Shown here in pieces: positions 17,363-25,490 of a DNA stretch of 64,000 bases (its first letter is position 1; the number at the start of each line of letters is the position of its first letter). The DNA comes from Bradyrhizobium sp. G127 (GTDB lineage Bacteria; Pseudomonadota; Alphaproteobacteria; Rhizobiales; Xanthobacteraceae). A model generated the notes under the pieces. That model was not told the DNA's origin and ran no database searches. It saw only the letters and a program-made list of their open reading frames with translations. The stretch spans positions 930,001-994,000 of the forward strand of contig NZ_JAKFGN010000001.1 of assembly GCF_021502575.1 (NCBI RefSeq), in the 5' to 3' direction. Made by a program: the position numbers and the translations under genes.

Positions 17363-17623
17363 ATGCGGAGACGAAGATTCCGCCGAGGGTTCAAGCTTGA
17401 GCCGATCAGGCTAGTCAGGGAGCGCGAGGTATCGGTAGCACAAGCTGCCCGCGACCTGGACGTTCATGAGAATGTCCCGCGCAAATGGGTAGGGAAGTTC
17501 GACTCCGATCCGGTTCAGGCGTTTCCGGGCCATGGACAGATGAATCCGGAGCAGCAGGGGATTGAGCGACTGCGGCTCGAAGTTAACAAGCTAAAGGCTG
17601 AGCGGGATATCCTAAAAAATCCT
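17363..17623 (+). pseudogene. IS3-family orfA fragment
   Basis: The frame encodes a helix-turn-helix OrfA: REVSVAQAARDLDVHENV, FPGHGQMNPEQ and a leucine-zipper-like IERLRLEVNKLKAERDIL stretch. After DILKN the homology ends abruptly near 17623, where an oppositely oriented fragment begins. No partner orfB of this type is next to it, so it is an inactive relic. Confidence 0.7.
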
Positions 17624-17631
17624 TGGTGGAT

Positions 17632-17853
17632 TCAACCGGTGAACGCAACACCTTGCGCGAGCTTAGCGCCGGGCGTGATGACGCCATGTGGTTTCATCTC
17701 CGAGGGCACGAGCCCGGCGTACTTCTTGCGCCAGTTGTAGAAGGTTGCTTCGCTGATCCCCGCCTTGCGACAGACCTCGGCAACGGCTGCGCCATCTTCT
17801 GTCTGCTTCAAAACAAATGCGATCTGCGCTTCTGAAAACTTCGATGCCTTCAT
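17632..17853 (-). pseudogene. Second IS3-family orfA fragment, opposite orientation
   Basis: On the minus strand MKASKFSEAQIAFVLKQTED with GISEATFYNWRKKYAG is the N-terminal helix-turn-helix half of an IS3 OrfA (IS51/IS407-like). After SEMK the sequence switches to unrelated residues, so the gene is truncated. It lies between two plus-strand transposase fragments, showing repeated insertion and deletion at this spot. Confidence 0.7.
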
Positions 17854-17883
17854 GGAACTCTCCTTGTCCCCGTCCGGGGATCA

Positions 17884-17933
17884 TAAGTGGAAAATTCCAG
17901 TTCAAACTGGCCTAATTTGGCGGGGGCACGTCA
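17884..17933 (+). repeat. 50-bp repeat, left copy
   Basis: Fifty bases, from TAAGTGGAAAATTCC to GGGGGCACGTCA, recur at 18647-18696 in the same orientation with one visible mismatch. The core contains the dyad CCAGTT-CAAACTGG. Read on the minus strand it begins TGACGTGCCCCCGCC, which looks like the terminus of an insertion sequence. This copy abuts the truncated orfB exactly. Confidence 0.75.
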
Positions 17934-18616
17934 GCCTGGCGGCCAGTCGGGTGCGCCACGGCTATCGGCGTCTCCACATCCTTCTGCTGCGGGAAGGCTA
18001 TCGTTTGAACCACAAGCGAACCTACCGGCTGTATCGCGAAGAAGGGCTCTCCATCAGGTCGAAAATACCGAAGCGGAAGCGAGCCTGGCGCTATCGCTCG
18101 GGTCGGCCAGAGATCGCCAGCGTGAACCAATGCTGGGCGATGGACTTCATGTCGTATGCGCTGTTCGACGGCCGCCCGTTCCGGCTTTTGACCATTGTCG
18201 ATTGCCACACGCGAGAATCACTTGCGATCGTTCCGAGAACGAATTTTAGAGCCCCCCAGGTCGTCGATGTTCTCGACCAACTGGAGAAGGAGCGCGGCAA
18301 ACCCCAGACTGTCCGCTGCGACAATGGCCCGGAGTTTGCCGGCAGAATGCTGGATCAATGGGCACATCTTAGCGGCGTGGAGATCGACTTCTCCAGACCT
18401 GGAAAGCCAACGGATAACGCATTTTGCGAGGCCTTCAATGGGCGGCTACGCGCAGAATGTCTCAACGCATCATGGTTCCTGTCGATGGCTGATGCCATCG
18501 ATCGACTCGACGAATGGAGGCGCCACTATAACAACGACAGACCACATACCTCGCTCGGCAACTTGACGCCGAACGAGTTCGCGCGACAAACTCAAACAGC
18601 CCGAGAAATTGCCTAG
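17934..18616 (+). pseudogene. IS3-family orfB transposase, 5'-truncated
   Basis: Homology to OrfB starts immediately after the left 50-bp repeat with RVRHGYRRLHILLLREG and continues to the stop at 18616. The integrase core is complete: WAMDFM (first Asp), RCDNGPEF (second Asp) and DNAFCEAFNGRLRAECLN (Glu), followed by HYNNDRPHTSLG. The N-terminal DNA-binding part and orfA are missing, so it cannot transpose by itself. It is bracketed by two direct 50-bp repeats. Confidence 0.8.
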
Positions 18617-18646
18617 AACCTGGACCACAAAACGGGGCAGCTCTAA

Positions 18647-18696
18647 TAAGTGGAAAATTCCAGTTCAAACTGGACTAATTTGGCGGGGGCACGTCA
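18647..18696 (+). repeat. 50-bp repeat, right copy
   Basis: The second copy of the 50-bp sequence seen at 17884-17933. Its last three bases (18694-18696, TCA on the plus strand) are read as the TGA stop codon of the GMC oxidoreductase on the minus strand. The repeat therefore defines where that gene now ends. Confidence 0.75.
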
Positions 18697-20295
18697 CGCG
18701 GAGTCGCCGTTGAGAATGATATCTGCAGCCTTTTCCGCTATAGCCATAATTGGCAAGTTTGTGTTCCCGCTGATCACAGTTGGCAGTATGGAGGCGTCGA
18801 TAACCCTAAGGTTATCGATGCCTCGGACTCTCAACTGGGGATCAACAACAGCTTCATTGTCTTTACCCATGCGGCAAGTACCGACTGGGTGATAAATCGT
18901 TTCTGCGCGCTCACGTATCCATTTCTTAAGGGATGCCTGACCAGAAAACGCGTCGCAGTCCAGCTTGCGTTTGATATGTTGCTTCAGCGCCGATTGCTCA
19001 GCGATTTCGCACATACTCTCGATCCCGCTCTGCATGCTAACAAGGTCTGATTCCTCAGAAAGGAATCGCGGATCAATTGCAGGAGCGTCTGACGGATCCG
19101 CTGTTCGAAGTTTGAGCGTTCCTCGGCTCTTGGGACGAAGCTGGCAGACGCGGACAGCGAAACCATGAGCAATTTGCTCGCCGGACGGGGGGCTTCGCAA
19201 CGCTAGGATAAGGTGGGCCTGCCATTCGGGCAGGGAAGAACTACTGTCAGGGCCCCAGAATGCGCCGGCCTCGACCCCCTGAGATGCGGCGGGACCGTTT
19301 CCGCGAAGCATGTATTGTGCACCCGCCAGACCTCCTTTTAACAGCCCAAGATAAGGAGTAAGTGTAATTGGTTGGGACGCTTCGAAACGAAGCGGGCAGT
19401 CGAGATGATCTTGCAAATTTTCTCCCACGCCGACAGAATCTAGAGTGGGTTTTATGCCGACTGATTTAAGATGATCAGCTGGACCTATCCCCGACAACAT
19501 GAGGAGTTGTGGCGACCCGAGCGCTCCGGCGGCTAGTAGCACTTCGCGCTCTGCCGTGATTGTCATTTCCCGACCGCCCCTTTCGATCACCACGCCTCGC
19601 GCGCGCGACCCTTCGATCGCTAGTTGCCGGACCGCGCAATCGGTCATGATCGTGAGGTTTCTTCGATCTTTCCCCAGGTCAAGATATTTGTAAGCCCCAG
19701 ATCGCTTGCCATTCGCGATGGTGAGTTCATAGAAGCCTGCACCAATCTGGGAGGTGCCGTTAAAGCCATCGTTCCTTGGCAAGCCAGCGGATACGGCGCT
19801 TTCAATGAATGCTTTAGAGATTGCATGCTGTAGCGTGCCATATGAGAGCTGAATAGGTCCTGAGTACCCTCGGTCAGGATCACAATCGTCTGCGACCGAC
19901 CTAGCATCTTCAATTTTTCGAAAATATGGTCGCATAGACTCGTGACTCCAGGACGGCAGTCCTTGGGCGGCCCACGAGTCGTAGTCCCACGGATTGCCAC
20001 GGATCGCGATCATGGAATTGATCGAGGACGATCCTCCGACGACCCGACCGCGAGGTATGTATATATTCCGATTGTTCAGATGGGTTTGAGGCTCAGTCCA
20101 AAAGCGCCAGTTGTACTTTTTGCTCGTGTAGAGAACACGAATGCCCGCCGGCATATGAACGAATACGGAGGATGCGGGCGATCCTGCTTCGATGAGCAAA
20201 ACTTTGATCTTAGGATCCTCGCTTAACCGCGAAGCCAATACGCATCCAGCCGAACCTGCGCCAACAACGACGTAATCATATGCAAGGGATTTCAT
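18694..20295 (-). CDS. GMC-family FAD-dependent alcohol oxidoreductase
   Basis: A 533-residue glucose-methanol-choline oxidoreductase. The Rossmann FAD site is VVVGAGSAGCVLASRL (~residues 9-24) with the adenine-ribose-binding glutamate in LLIEAG; PROSITE-like GMC segments are GRVVGGSSSIN (~83) and GALGSPQLLMLSGIGP (~256). The catalytic His lies in YHPVGTCRMG (~466) and a conserved Asn in SGNTNLP (~511). The enzyme oxidises an alcohol to an aldehyde; relatives act on choline, alkanols and polyethylene glycol. Its stop codon lies inside an insertion-sequence end, so a few original C-terminal residues may have been lost. It has its own promoter with an operator shared with other pathway genes. 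Confidence 0.88.
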   Translation of the reverse strand: MKSLAYDYVVVGAGSAGCVLASRLSEDPKIKVLLIEAGSPASSVFVHMPAGIRVLYTSKKYNWRFWTEPQTHLNNRNIYIPRGRVVGGSSSINSMIAIRGNPWDYDSWAAQGLPSWSHESMRPYFRKIEDARSVADDCDPDRGYSGPIQLSYGTLQHAISKAFIESAVSAGLPRNDGFNGTSQIGAGFYELTIANGKRSGAYKYLDLGKDRRNLTIMTDCAVRQLAIEGSRARGVVIERGGREMTITAEREVLLAAGALGSPQLLMLSGIGPADHLKSVGIKPTLDSVGVGENLQDHLDCPLRFEASQPITLTPYLGLLKGGLAGAQYMLRGNGPAASQGVEAGAFWGPDSSSSLPEWQAHLILALRSPPSGEQIAHGFAVRVCQLRPKSRGTLKLRTADPSDAPAIDPRFLSEESDLVSMQSGIESMCEIAEQSALKQHIKRKLDCDAFSGQASLKKWIRERAETIYHPVGTCRMGKDNEAVVDPQLRVRGIDNLRVIDASILPTVISGNTNLPIMAIAEKAADIILNGDSA

Positions 20296-20416
20296 TTCCA
20301 GGTCCTCTTGAGCAAAAAGTGAGCACTCGCGGGAGAGTGTCAGCCAAACGTCACGGTAACTATTTCAATCCCGCTCGGCGTCCAAAACTTAGTCGCTCGA
20401 CTTCAATTGTTGGATG

Positions 20417-20466
20417 GGTCTACCATATTGGTAGACCAAAATAGCTCGCCGTGGGCTCGACGTCAA
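20417..20466 (-). promoter_or_regulatory. Promoter and strong palindromic operator of the GMC gene
   Basis: Read on the minus strand: TTGACG (20466-20461), 17 bases, TATTTT (20443-20438), immediately followed by a near-perfect palindrome with arms GGTCTACCA and TGGTAGACC around a 3-base centre (20437-20417). The core CTACCA-N3-TGGTAG is also found before the acyl-CoA ligase (23403-23417). It overlaps TTGGT-CT-ACCAA, so three half-sites alternate as at 663-680. A protein bound here would cover the transcription start, which fits repression. Confidence 0.7.
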
Positions 20467-21132
20467 CCGATAGGGGGATTGTTTGGTCGCCGAGCATTGA
20501 TGATCATGCTTGTTACCGCGTCCTTTCTGATCATACTGATGAAGAAAGCCGGTGACGCGCCACTGGGTCGCTTATCCAAAAAAAGAGCGAGAAGATCGTA
20601 AAATCTCTAGACCGTTAGCACTCAAATTCTGCTACGAGTAGTGATCGTACATAAAATGCGTCTGCATTCGGGGACCGCGCGTAAGCGCCCAATTCTGCGC
20701 CGATGACAAAGATCGAGCCATGTCGGTCCGAGCTGCGATATGCCCTCAAGAGGGTCGGCAACGGACTTTGTACGCCACGCCGAAGGCCGCGTTACTTGAA
20801 TATCGTTCAGGGCCAGATCGGGCCTACCAATTTAGTGCACCGCAACTATATCCGTGAAGTGGGCAAAATCGAGCAGAACTGCGTCAGATTCGAATAATTT
20901 CACTTTCCATTCAATGGCCACGCTGCTGTCGATAATGCCTCGCACCCGTCTGTAGACGCTGGCTTATTCAGTGTGATCCTCCTCTAACCGAGAACACAAC
21001 CTTTCAAATACACCTACTTATCGATTAAAGTGACGCATTGCAGATTTGGGCATTCTCGCGGTTGCTTGGAACGCGATCCCTATAATCGCAACCACGTGTC
21101 TTGCAGGACCAAACAACAAAGAGTGCAAAACA
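20467..21132. other. Intergenic region before the GntR gene
   Basis: No convincing gene is seen in these ~665 bases. A partial operator-like sequence, CTACCA-ATT-TAGTG, lies at 20824-20837 (one mismatch in the right half-site) and could serve autoregulation of the GntR gene, but no clear promoter accompanies it. Confidence 0.35.
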
Positions 21133-21864
21133 ATGACCGAGCGCGATCGAGCTGATCAATTTATGGTACCTTCAAATGCCGTGGGAAAAATTCTCTCATT
21201 CATCCGCGAACGTCGCTACCAACCTTCGGAGCGCCTTCCGTCTGAACGCGATTTCGCTGAGAAATTTGACACCAGCCGTGGTGCTGTTCGTGAGGCATTG
21301 GCAACTTTGGAAGCGATGCGCGTTGTTGAAAGGCGCCCCAACTCCGGCATATATCTTCGAAATTCCGACGACAGTAGTATCGAAGCGCTCGTCCTTCACG
21401 CCGAATCCGGACTTCCATTCCAAGCCGATGAGATCGCCGATGTATTCGAGGTGCGGCGTATGCTTGAAGTGCAAGCTGTCAGGCTGGCTTGCAGCCGCAG
21501 AACAGCTGATAACATTCGTGATCTGCATACGATTCTAACAAACACTGCGAAGCGCATCGCAAAAAAGCAGACGATTGAGTTCGAAGATGAGGCTTTTCAC
21601 CTTGGGATTTTTATTGCGACCAAAAACGACATTCTGCTTCGTGTTGTAAAATCCTTTTATGAAATGTCCCGACAGCGGCGGCGCGTCTACTTTACGGATC
21701 AAGGGCGAGGACGTCGCTCGTATGAAGATCATTGCAAGATTCTTGAAGCGATCGAAAATCGTCGCGTCGGTCAAGCCGAACAAGTGATGAGCGACCATCT
21801 ATCCCAAACGATAGAGAATTGGCAGCGCTTGCTTGGCGAGCCAAATTTGCCCAAGAAACGGTAG
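21133..21864 (+). CDS. GntR-family transcriptional regulator, FCD (FadR) subfamily
   Basis: A 243-residue regulator. The winged helix (~residues 15-80) has the GntR signature PSERLPSERDFAEKF and SRGAVREALATLEAM. The C-terminal FCD domain (~95-230) shows VFEVRRMLEVQAVRLA, FHLGIFIAT (metal-binding His), DHCKILEAIENR and MSDHL, the metal/ligand-binding residues of the family. ATG 21133 gives a normal length; 21046 would add 29 atypical residues. Family members usually repress catabolic operons and release DNA on binding a carboxylate. TTGGT/ACCAA operators in front of pathway genes are of the type FadR-like proteins bind, so this is the best candidate for their regulator. Confidence 0.87.
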   Translation: MTERDRADQFMVPSNAVGKILSFIRERRYQPSERLPSERDFAEKFDTSRGAVREALATLEAMRVVERRPNSGIYLRNSDDSSIEALVLHAESGLPFQADEIADVFEVRRMLEVQAVRLACSRRTADNIRDLHTILTNTAKRIAKKQTIEFEDEAFHLGIFIATKNDILLRVVKSFYEMSRQRRRVYFTDQGRGRRSYEDHCKILEAIENRRVGQAEQVMSDHLSQTIENWQRLLGEPNLPKKR

Positions 21865-21917
21865 GCGCTCCTGAAACTTCCGAGGCTCGGCCACCGATGC
21901 GGAGATTCTGTTCAGAC

Positions 21918-22330
21918 TGACCTGCCACTGTCGATTTCCTCCACGGAGAGTTAGAGTCCGGCCTTGTGAAGGGTGGACAAAAGCGAGCCAAGTTTACGGA
22001 AGAGCAGATTATCGAGGTTTTGCGAGAACACGAGGCGCGCGCGAAGACAGCGGATCTCGCCGCGCAAGCACGGCGTCTCGGAGGCGACGCTATTATTGGA
22101 AGCCAAATATGGTGGCATGGATGTTACCGAGGCCAAGCGACTGAAGCGGCACGAGGACAAGAATGCCAAGCTGAAGAAAATTTTGGCGGAGCAGATGCTG
22201 GATGCAGCCGCACTCCGCGAGCTTCTGGTAAAAAATGGTAGGGCCCTCGCCGCCAAGCGCGAAGGTGTCGCGCATCTGCAGGCCGCATTGGGCCTCTCAG
22301 AACGTCGGGCCTGCAACGTCGTCGATGCCG
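21918..22330 (+). pseudogene. IS3-family element fragment (orfA plus start of orfB)
   Basis: An IS3-type terminus TGACCTGCCACTG begins near 21918. OrfA follows as KRAKFTEEQIIEVLREHEA, needs a frameshift near 22075, then resumes as HGVSEATLLLEAKYGGM with KLKKILAEQMLD. The beginning of OrfB (GVAHLQAALGLSERRAC) ends at ~22330, where an inverted fragment joins. Inactive. Confidence 0.75.
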
Positions 22331-22600
22331 ATCGCAAGATGATCCGCCACCACCCGCTTCAGCTTCGCGTTCTCGTCTTCAAGCTGTTTCAGCCGACGGA
22401 TCTCGGCGACGCCCATGCCGGCGTAAACTTTCTTCCACCGGTAGAACGTCGGCTCTGAGACCCCCATCTTGCGGCAGATCTCCTCGATCGTCGTGCCGCT
22501 GTCAGCCTGCCTCAGCGCAAAGGCAATCTGCTCCTCCGAAAACCGCTTCCGCTTCATGGCATCCTCCCTCCGTGGGGTTCAGAATGCCGATCCCGAAGAG
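22331..22600 (-). pseudogene. IS3-family orfA fragment, opposite orientation
   Basis: On the minus strand MKRKRFSEEQIAFALRQADS starts at 22557 and runs through MGVSEPTFYRWKKVYAGMG and QLEDENAKLKRVVAD before joining the plus-strand fragment at ~22330. Only the helix-turn-helix and zipper parts of OrfA remain. Bases 22558-22600 are probably its 5' flank. Confidence 0.7.
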
Positions 22601-22687
22601 AAGCGCGGCTCCTGCGAGTTACATTTTACGTCGGATTGGTGGGAAAGGCTTGAAAGTGTTTGACCTCGATTGGCCAATTAGAGAAGT

Positions 22688-22722
22688 CTCTATCCCGCTG
22701 GTCCAAAATATCCGTCAGGTCA
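22688..22722 (-). repeat. Solo insertion-sequence end (35 bp), inverted copy of 25455-25489
   Basis: Read on the minus strand it begins TGACCTGACGGATATTTTGG and matches the left terminus of the complete IS3 element at 25455 in 34 of 35 positions. Similarity stops just inside the element, so this is an isolated terminus. With the other copy it brackets 22723-25454 as an inverted repeat. Confidence 0.8.
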
Positions 22723-22794
22723 TGGCGTCGCGCTCATTCCCTCAATGGTGAGATATCAGTCAGGAATTAGTTCTAGATATACTTGTCACATATC

Positions 22795-23240
22795 AATGTC
22801 GTGCTGACGTAACCCATCGCATCAATCTTACGCTCGTTGCGATCCGTGAGAGCCAAGCGCGTATTCGGCTATCACTCACGACGGATCGACCACAACGATA
22901 TGTTGACTGTGGCATTTCCCAGCTTTAGGTCTGCACGGTAGGGCTGACCGAAGCGGAAGCCGGCGCGCAGTTCATTCGCGCCGGTATCTACAAAACCAAT
23001 TTCAAGCCGATCATGGCGACGATGTAGGCAACACAAGTCGCATTTTCATGAAGCTCATTGTCGATGTTTCGACCAGTCACGTGCTTATCGGTCACACCAC
23101 ATCACCTGACGCCGCCGAGACTATCCAGATTGTCGGTGATGTAATCAGGATGCAAACGACTAAGGCAGATTTCGACGTCACCATCGCGGTGAATCAATCC
23201 TCGGCGAAAGAGCTTATGACCATGCGCGTGCCCACGCAGC
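22795..23240 (+). pseudogene. Glutathione-disulfide reductase (gor) 3' remnant
   Basis: Three blocks in shifting frames match the C-terminal part of glutathione reductase. VTHRINLTLVAIRE (near 22810) is the FAD-proximal segment; VGLTEAEAGAQF with YKTNFKPIM (near 22950-23010) opens the dimerisation domain; MKLIVDVSTSHVLIGH, GPDAAE-like SPDAAETIQIVGDVIRM and TTKADFDVTIAVNQSSAKELMTMR (23048-23230) complete it, although the usual catalytic His is replaced (VNQSSA instead of IHPSAA). Stops and frameshifts separate the blocks and the N-terminal redox disulfide domain is absent. A former glutathione recycling gene next to GST genes fits a glutathione-dependent pathway. Confidence 0.7.
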
Positions 23241-23402
23241 ATTACGTCGCGCGAGTGCCGGAATGGGCGGATCAGAAATATTCTCCGAACACGATGTTCC
23301 GTGCGGCCTTCCATCTCTTACGCTGATTCAGCCCGCTGAACGACGCACGGCAACTGAGGATACCTGTCAAATCTCCATTCTTGACATGGCAAAAAAATGG
23401 AA

Positions 23403-23420
23403 CTACCAGATTGGTAGTAT
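23403..23420 (+). promoter_or_regulatory. Candidate GntR operator of the acyl-CoA ligase
   Basis: CTACCA-GAT-TGGTAG (23403-23417) is a perfect 6-3-6 palindrome, followed by TAT, so TGGT-AGT-ATCA overlaps it. The arms are identical to those of the GMC operator. A TTGACA (23381-23386) lies 16 bases upstream, and the operator would cover the -10 position, though no good -10 is visible. The gene starts 130 bases later. Confidence 0.6.
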
Positions 23421-23548
23421 CAGTAGTCCAGCATCTTCTTGGGTGTGATCAACCAGTGTCGCAAGATAACATTTGGCTCCGTGTACTGAGCGGTTGTTGT
23501 GTTCTTGAGAATGTTCCCAAAGATATACATTGTGGAGAAAGATGATCG

Positions 23549-25096
23549 ATGATTCCGGATCTATTGTCGAATTTGCCACCTAGAATCCACATGATATTGG
23601 AGGAGGGTGCAAAGGAGGGGGCGTCCCGAATTGCATTCACTGATGAAAATGGTGCGGAGTGGAGCTATCGGCGTCTGATCGACACTGTTGCCGATGTTGC
23701 TGGGAAAATGGCAGAATTGGGTGTTCGTCCTGGCGACCGTGTTATGGTGGTTTGTGAGAATTCGATCGCCGCAATTGTCCTGATGTACGCTGCAAGTCGA
23801 TTGGACGCGTGGAGCGTGATGACTAGCGCTCGTCTCAGCTCACGCGAGATTGATTTAATCAAGGAAGACAGCAGTCCCCGCCGTGTATTCTACACCCACA
23901 TCATTTCTTCGGAAGCGGACGCTCACGCACGGCGCCATGGCGCAACTCTGGAGCTATTTGACGAGATCGGTAGGGTGAAAGTTGGAAGCCTCGATGCGGG
24001 AACCATGGCCGAAAAGGTTGAAGGTGATCCCGCAAAGCAGGTTGCTACGCTGATCTACACAACGGGAACGACAGGCCGCCCCAAGGGGGTGATGCTGAGC
24101 CATCGTAATCTTGCATTTGTTGCCTGCCGTGGAAAAGTAACGAAGACCATTTTCGCGGATGATGTTTCGTTATGCCTCATGCCCATCTCGCATTCGTACG
24201 GGCTTGCTCTGATGCAAGGACTGCTCTTTGCGGGAGGCCATTCGCGAATTATGTCGCGCTTTTCTCTCGCGCAGACAATCGAAGTCATTCAAAATGGTAC
24301 GCTGACATTTTTCGCAGCCGTGCCAGCTTTATTTGCCCGCCTCGTTGCTCATGCTGACCAAACTGATCTTCAACTCATGCCAAATCGGTTGCGGTACGCC
24401 TACACTGGGACGGCGCCGCTCGATCTATCGCTTCGCCAAAATGTCGAGCGGGTGCTCGGCGTGGTACTTCACAACGGTTATGGCCTAACTGAGACGTCGC
24501 CTACTATTAGCCGCACTCTGTATGAGATGGGAAGCAATGAGGTCAACATAGGTACTCCAATTCCTGGAGTTGAGATCAAGGTTGTTGGGTCCGATGGCTG
24601 CGAGATTATGGATGGCTCTCCGGGTGAGCTGCATGTGCGTGGACCTAACGTGATGCTTGGCTATTTCCGTCAGCCAGAGCTTACGGAGGCGGTAATTGAT
24701 AAGGATGGATACTTGAATACTGGCGATGTTGTGAGCGTTAATTCAAAGCAAGAGCTGGTAGTGCAGGGGCGCACTAAAGAATTGATCATTCGTTCAGGCT
24801 TCAACGTTTATCCTCCGGAGATTGAGGCGGCGCTCAATACGCATCCAGCAGTTTTGAATTCTGCCGTCGTTGGGCGGTCAATCGAAGGTAATGAGGAAAT
24901 TATCGCCTTTGTTGAGCCGGTTCCCGGCTGCCATATAGAGATAGACGCACTGTTTGCGTTGCTGGATGAGCACCTCGCTCGGTACAAAAAACCTCAGAAG
25001 ATAATCGTGATGCCACAGCTTCCAATTGCTCCGAACGGCAAGATCAGAAAGAATGACTTGAAGAAGTACGCTGAAACGCTGCCTTCTTTCGCCTAG
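23549..25096 (+). CDS. AMP-forming acyl-CoA synthetase/ligase
   Basis: A 515-residue member of the ANL superfamily, activating a carboxylic acid to its CoA thioester through an acyl-adenylate. The P-loop is YTTGTTGRPKGVMLSH (~residues 170-185), the A5 motif NGYGLTETSP (~308), A7 YLNTGDVV (~390), A8 GRTKELIIRSGFNVYPPEIE, and the catalytic lysine lies in PNGKIRK (~500). GGAGAAAG (23533-23540) precedes ATG 23549. In this island it would activate the acid produced by the GMC and aldehyde dehydrogenase steps. Substrate not readable. A palindromic operator lies upstream; the gene is bracketed by inverted insertion-sequence ends. Confidence 0.9.
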   Translation: MIPDLLSNLPPRIHMILEEGAKEGASRIAFTDENGAEWSYRRLIDTVADVAGKMAELGVRPGDRVMVVCENSIAAIVLMYAASRLDAWSVMTSARLSSREIDLIKEDSSPRRVFYTHIISSEADAHARRHGATLELFDEIGRVKVGSLDAGTMAEKVEGDPAKQVATLIYTTGTTGRPKGVMLSHRNLAFVACRGKVTKTIFADDVSLCLMPISHSYGLALMQGLLFAGGHSRIMSRFSLAQTIEVIQNGTLTFFAAVPALFARLVAHADQTDLQLMPNRLRYAYTGTAPLDLSLRQNVERVLGVVLHNGYGLTETSPTISRTLYEMGSNEVNIGTPIPGVEIKVVGSDGCEIMDGSPGELHVRGPNVMLGYFRQPELTEAVIDKDGYLNTGDVVSVNSKQELVVQGRTKELIIRSGFNVYPPEIEAALNTHPAVLNSAVVGRSIEGNEEIIAFVEPVPGCHIEIDALFALLDEHLARYKKPQKIIVMPQLPIAPNGKIRKNDLKKYAETLPSFA

Positions 25097-25121
25097 TAGG
25101 TATCTTCAAAGCTTGTAGGAA

Positions 25122-25454
25122 TGTACGGACTTGCGAGACATCCTTTAACCTAAGCCTCAACGGCAGGAAGGATGATCAGGATGTACAAATTCAGGCGCGA
25201 TGTGGACCACAAGCTGCGGGTGCTCCAACACGCTGACAAGATTGGTGATGTCGGCAAGGCGTGTCGGTATTTTGGCGTCGGCAGAGCCAGCTTCTATCGC
25301 TGGCGGACGGCTTTTCGGCAGCACGGCCTGGCAGGCCTCGAGAACTGCAAAACAGCGCCGAAGAATCCCGCCAATGGCACGTCTCCGGAGATCGTCGAGA
25401 AGGTCCTGCACCTTCGTAAGACCTATCGTCTCGGGCCCATACGGATCGTCTGGT
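25122..25454 (+). pseudogene. IS481-like transposase, truncated by an IS3 insertion
   Basis: A terminus-like TGTACGGACTTGCG (25122) is followed by the N-terminal helix-turn-helix of an IS481-type transposase: VDHKLRVLQHAD, VGKACRYFGVGRASFYRW and KTYRLGPIRIVW. The frame ends at the boundary of the IS3 element (25455) and does not resume on its far side, so the catalytic domain is lost. Confidence 0.75.
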
Positions 25455-25490
25455 TGACCTGACGGATATTTTGGAGCAGCGGGATAGAGA

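Noticed and set aside
17884-18696. The two 50-bp repeats as the start of a CRISPR array
   Set aside because: There are only two copies ~760 bases apart with a transposase gene between; no regular spacers or cas genes.
20407-20601. Short plus-strand frame downstream of the GMC promoter
   Set aside because: No ribosome-binding site, overlaps the operator, no similarity.
20824-20837. A sixth operator upstream of the GntR gene
   Set aside because: CTACCAATTTAGTG has one damaged half-site and no clear promoter next to it; kept only as a note in the intergenic entry.
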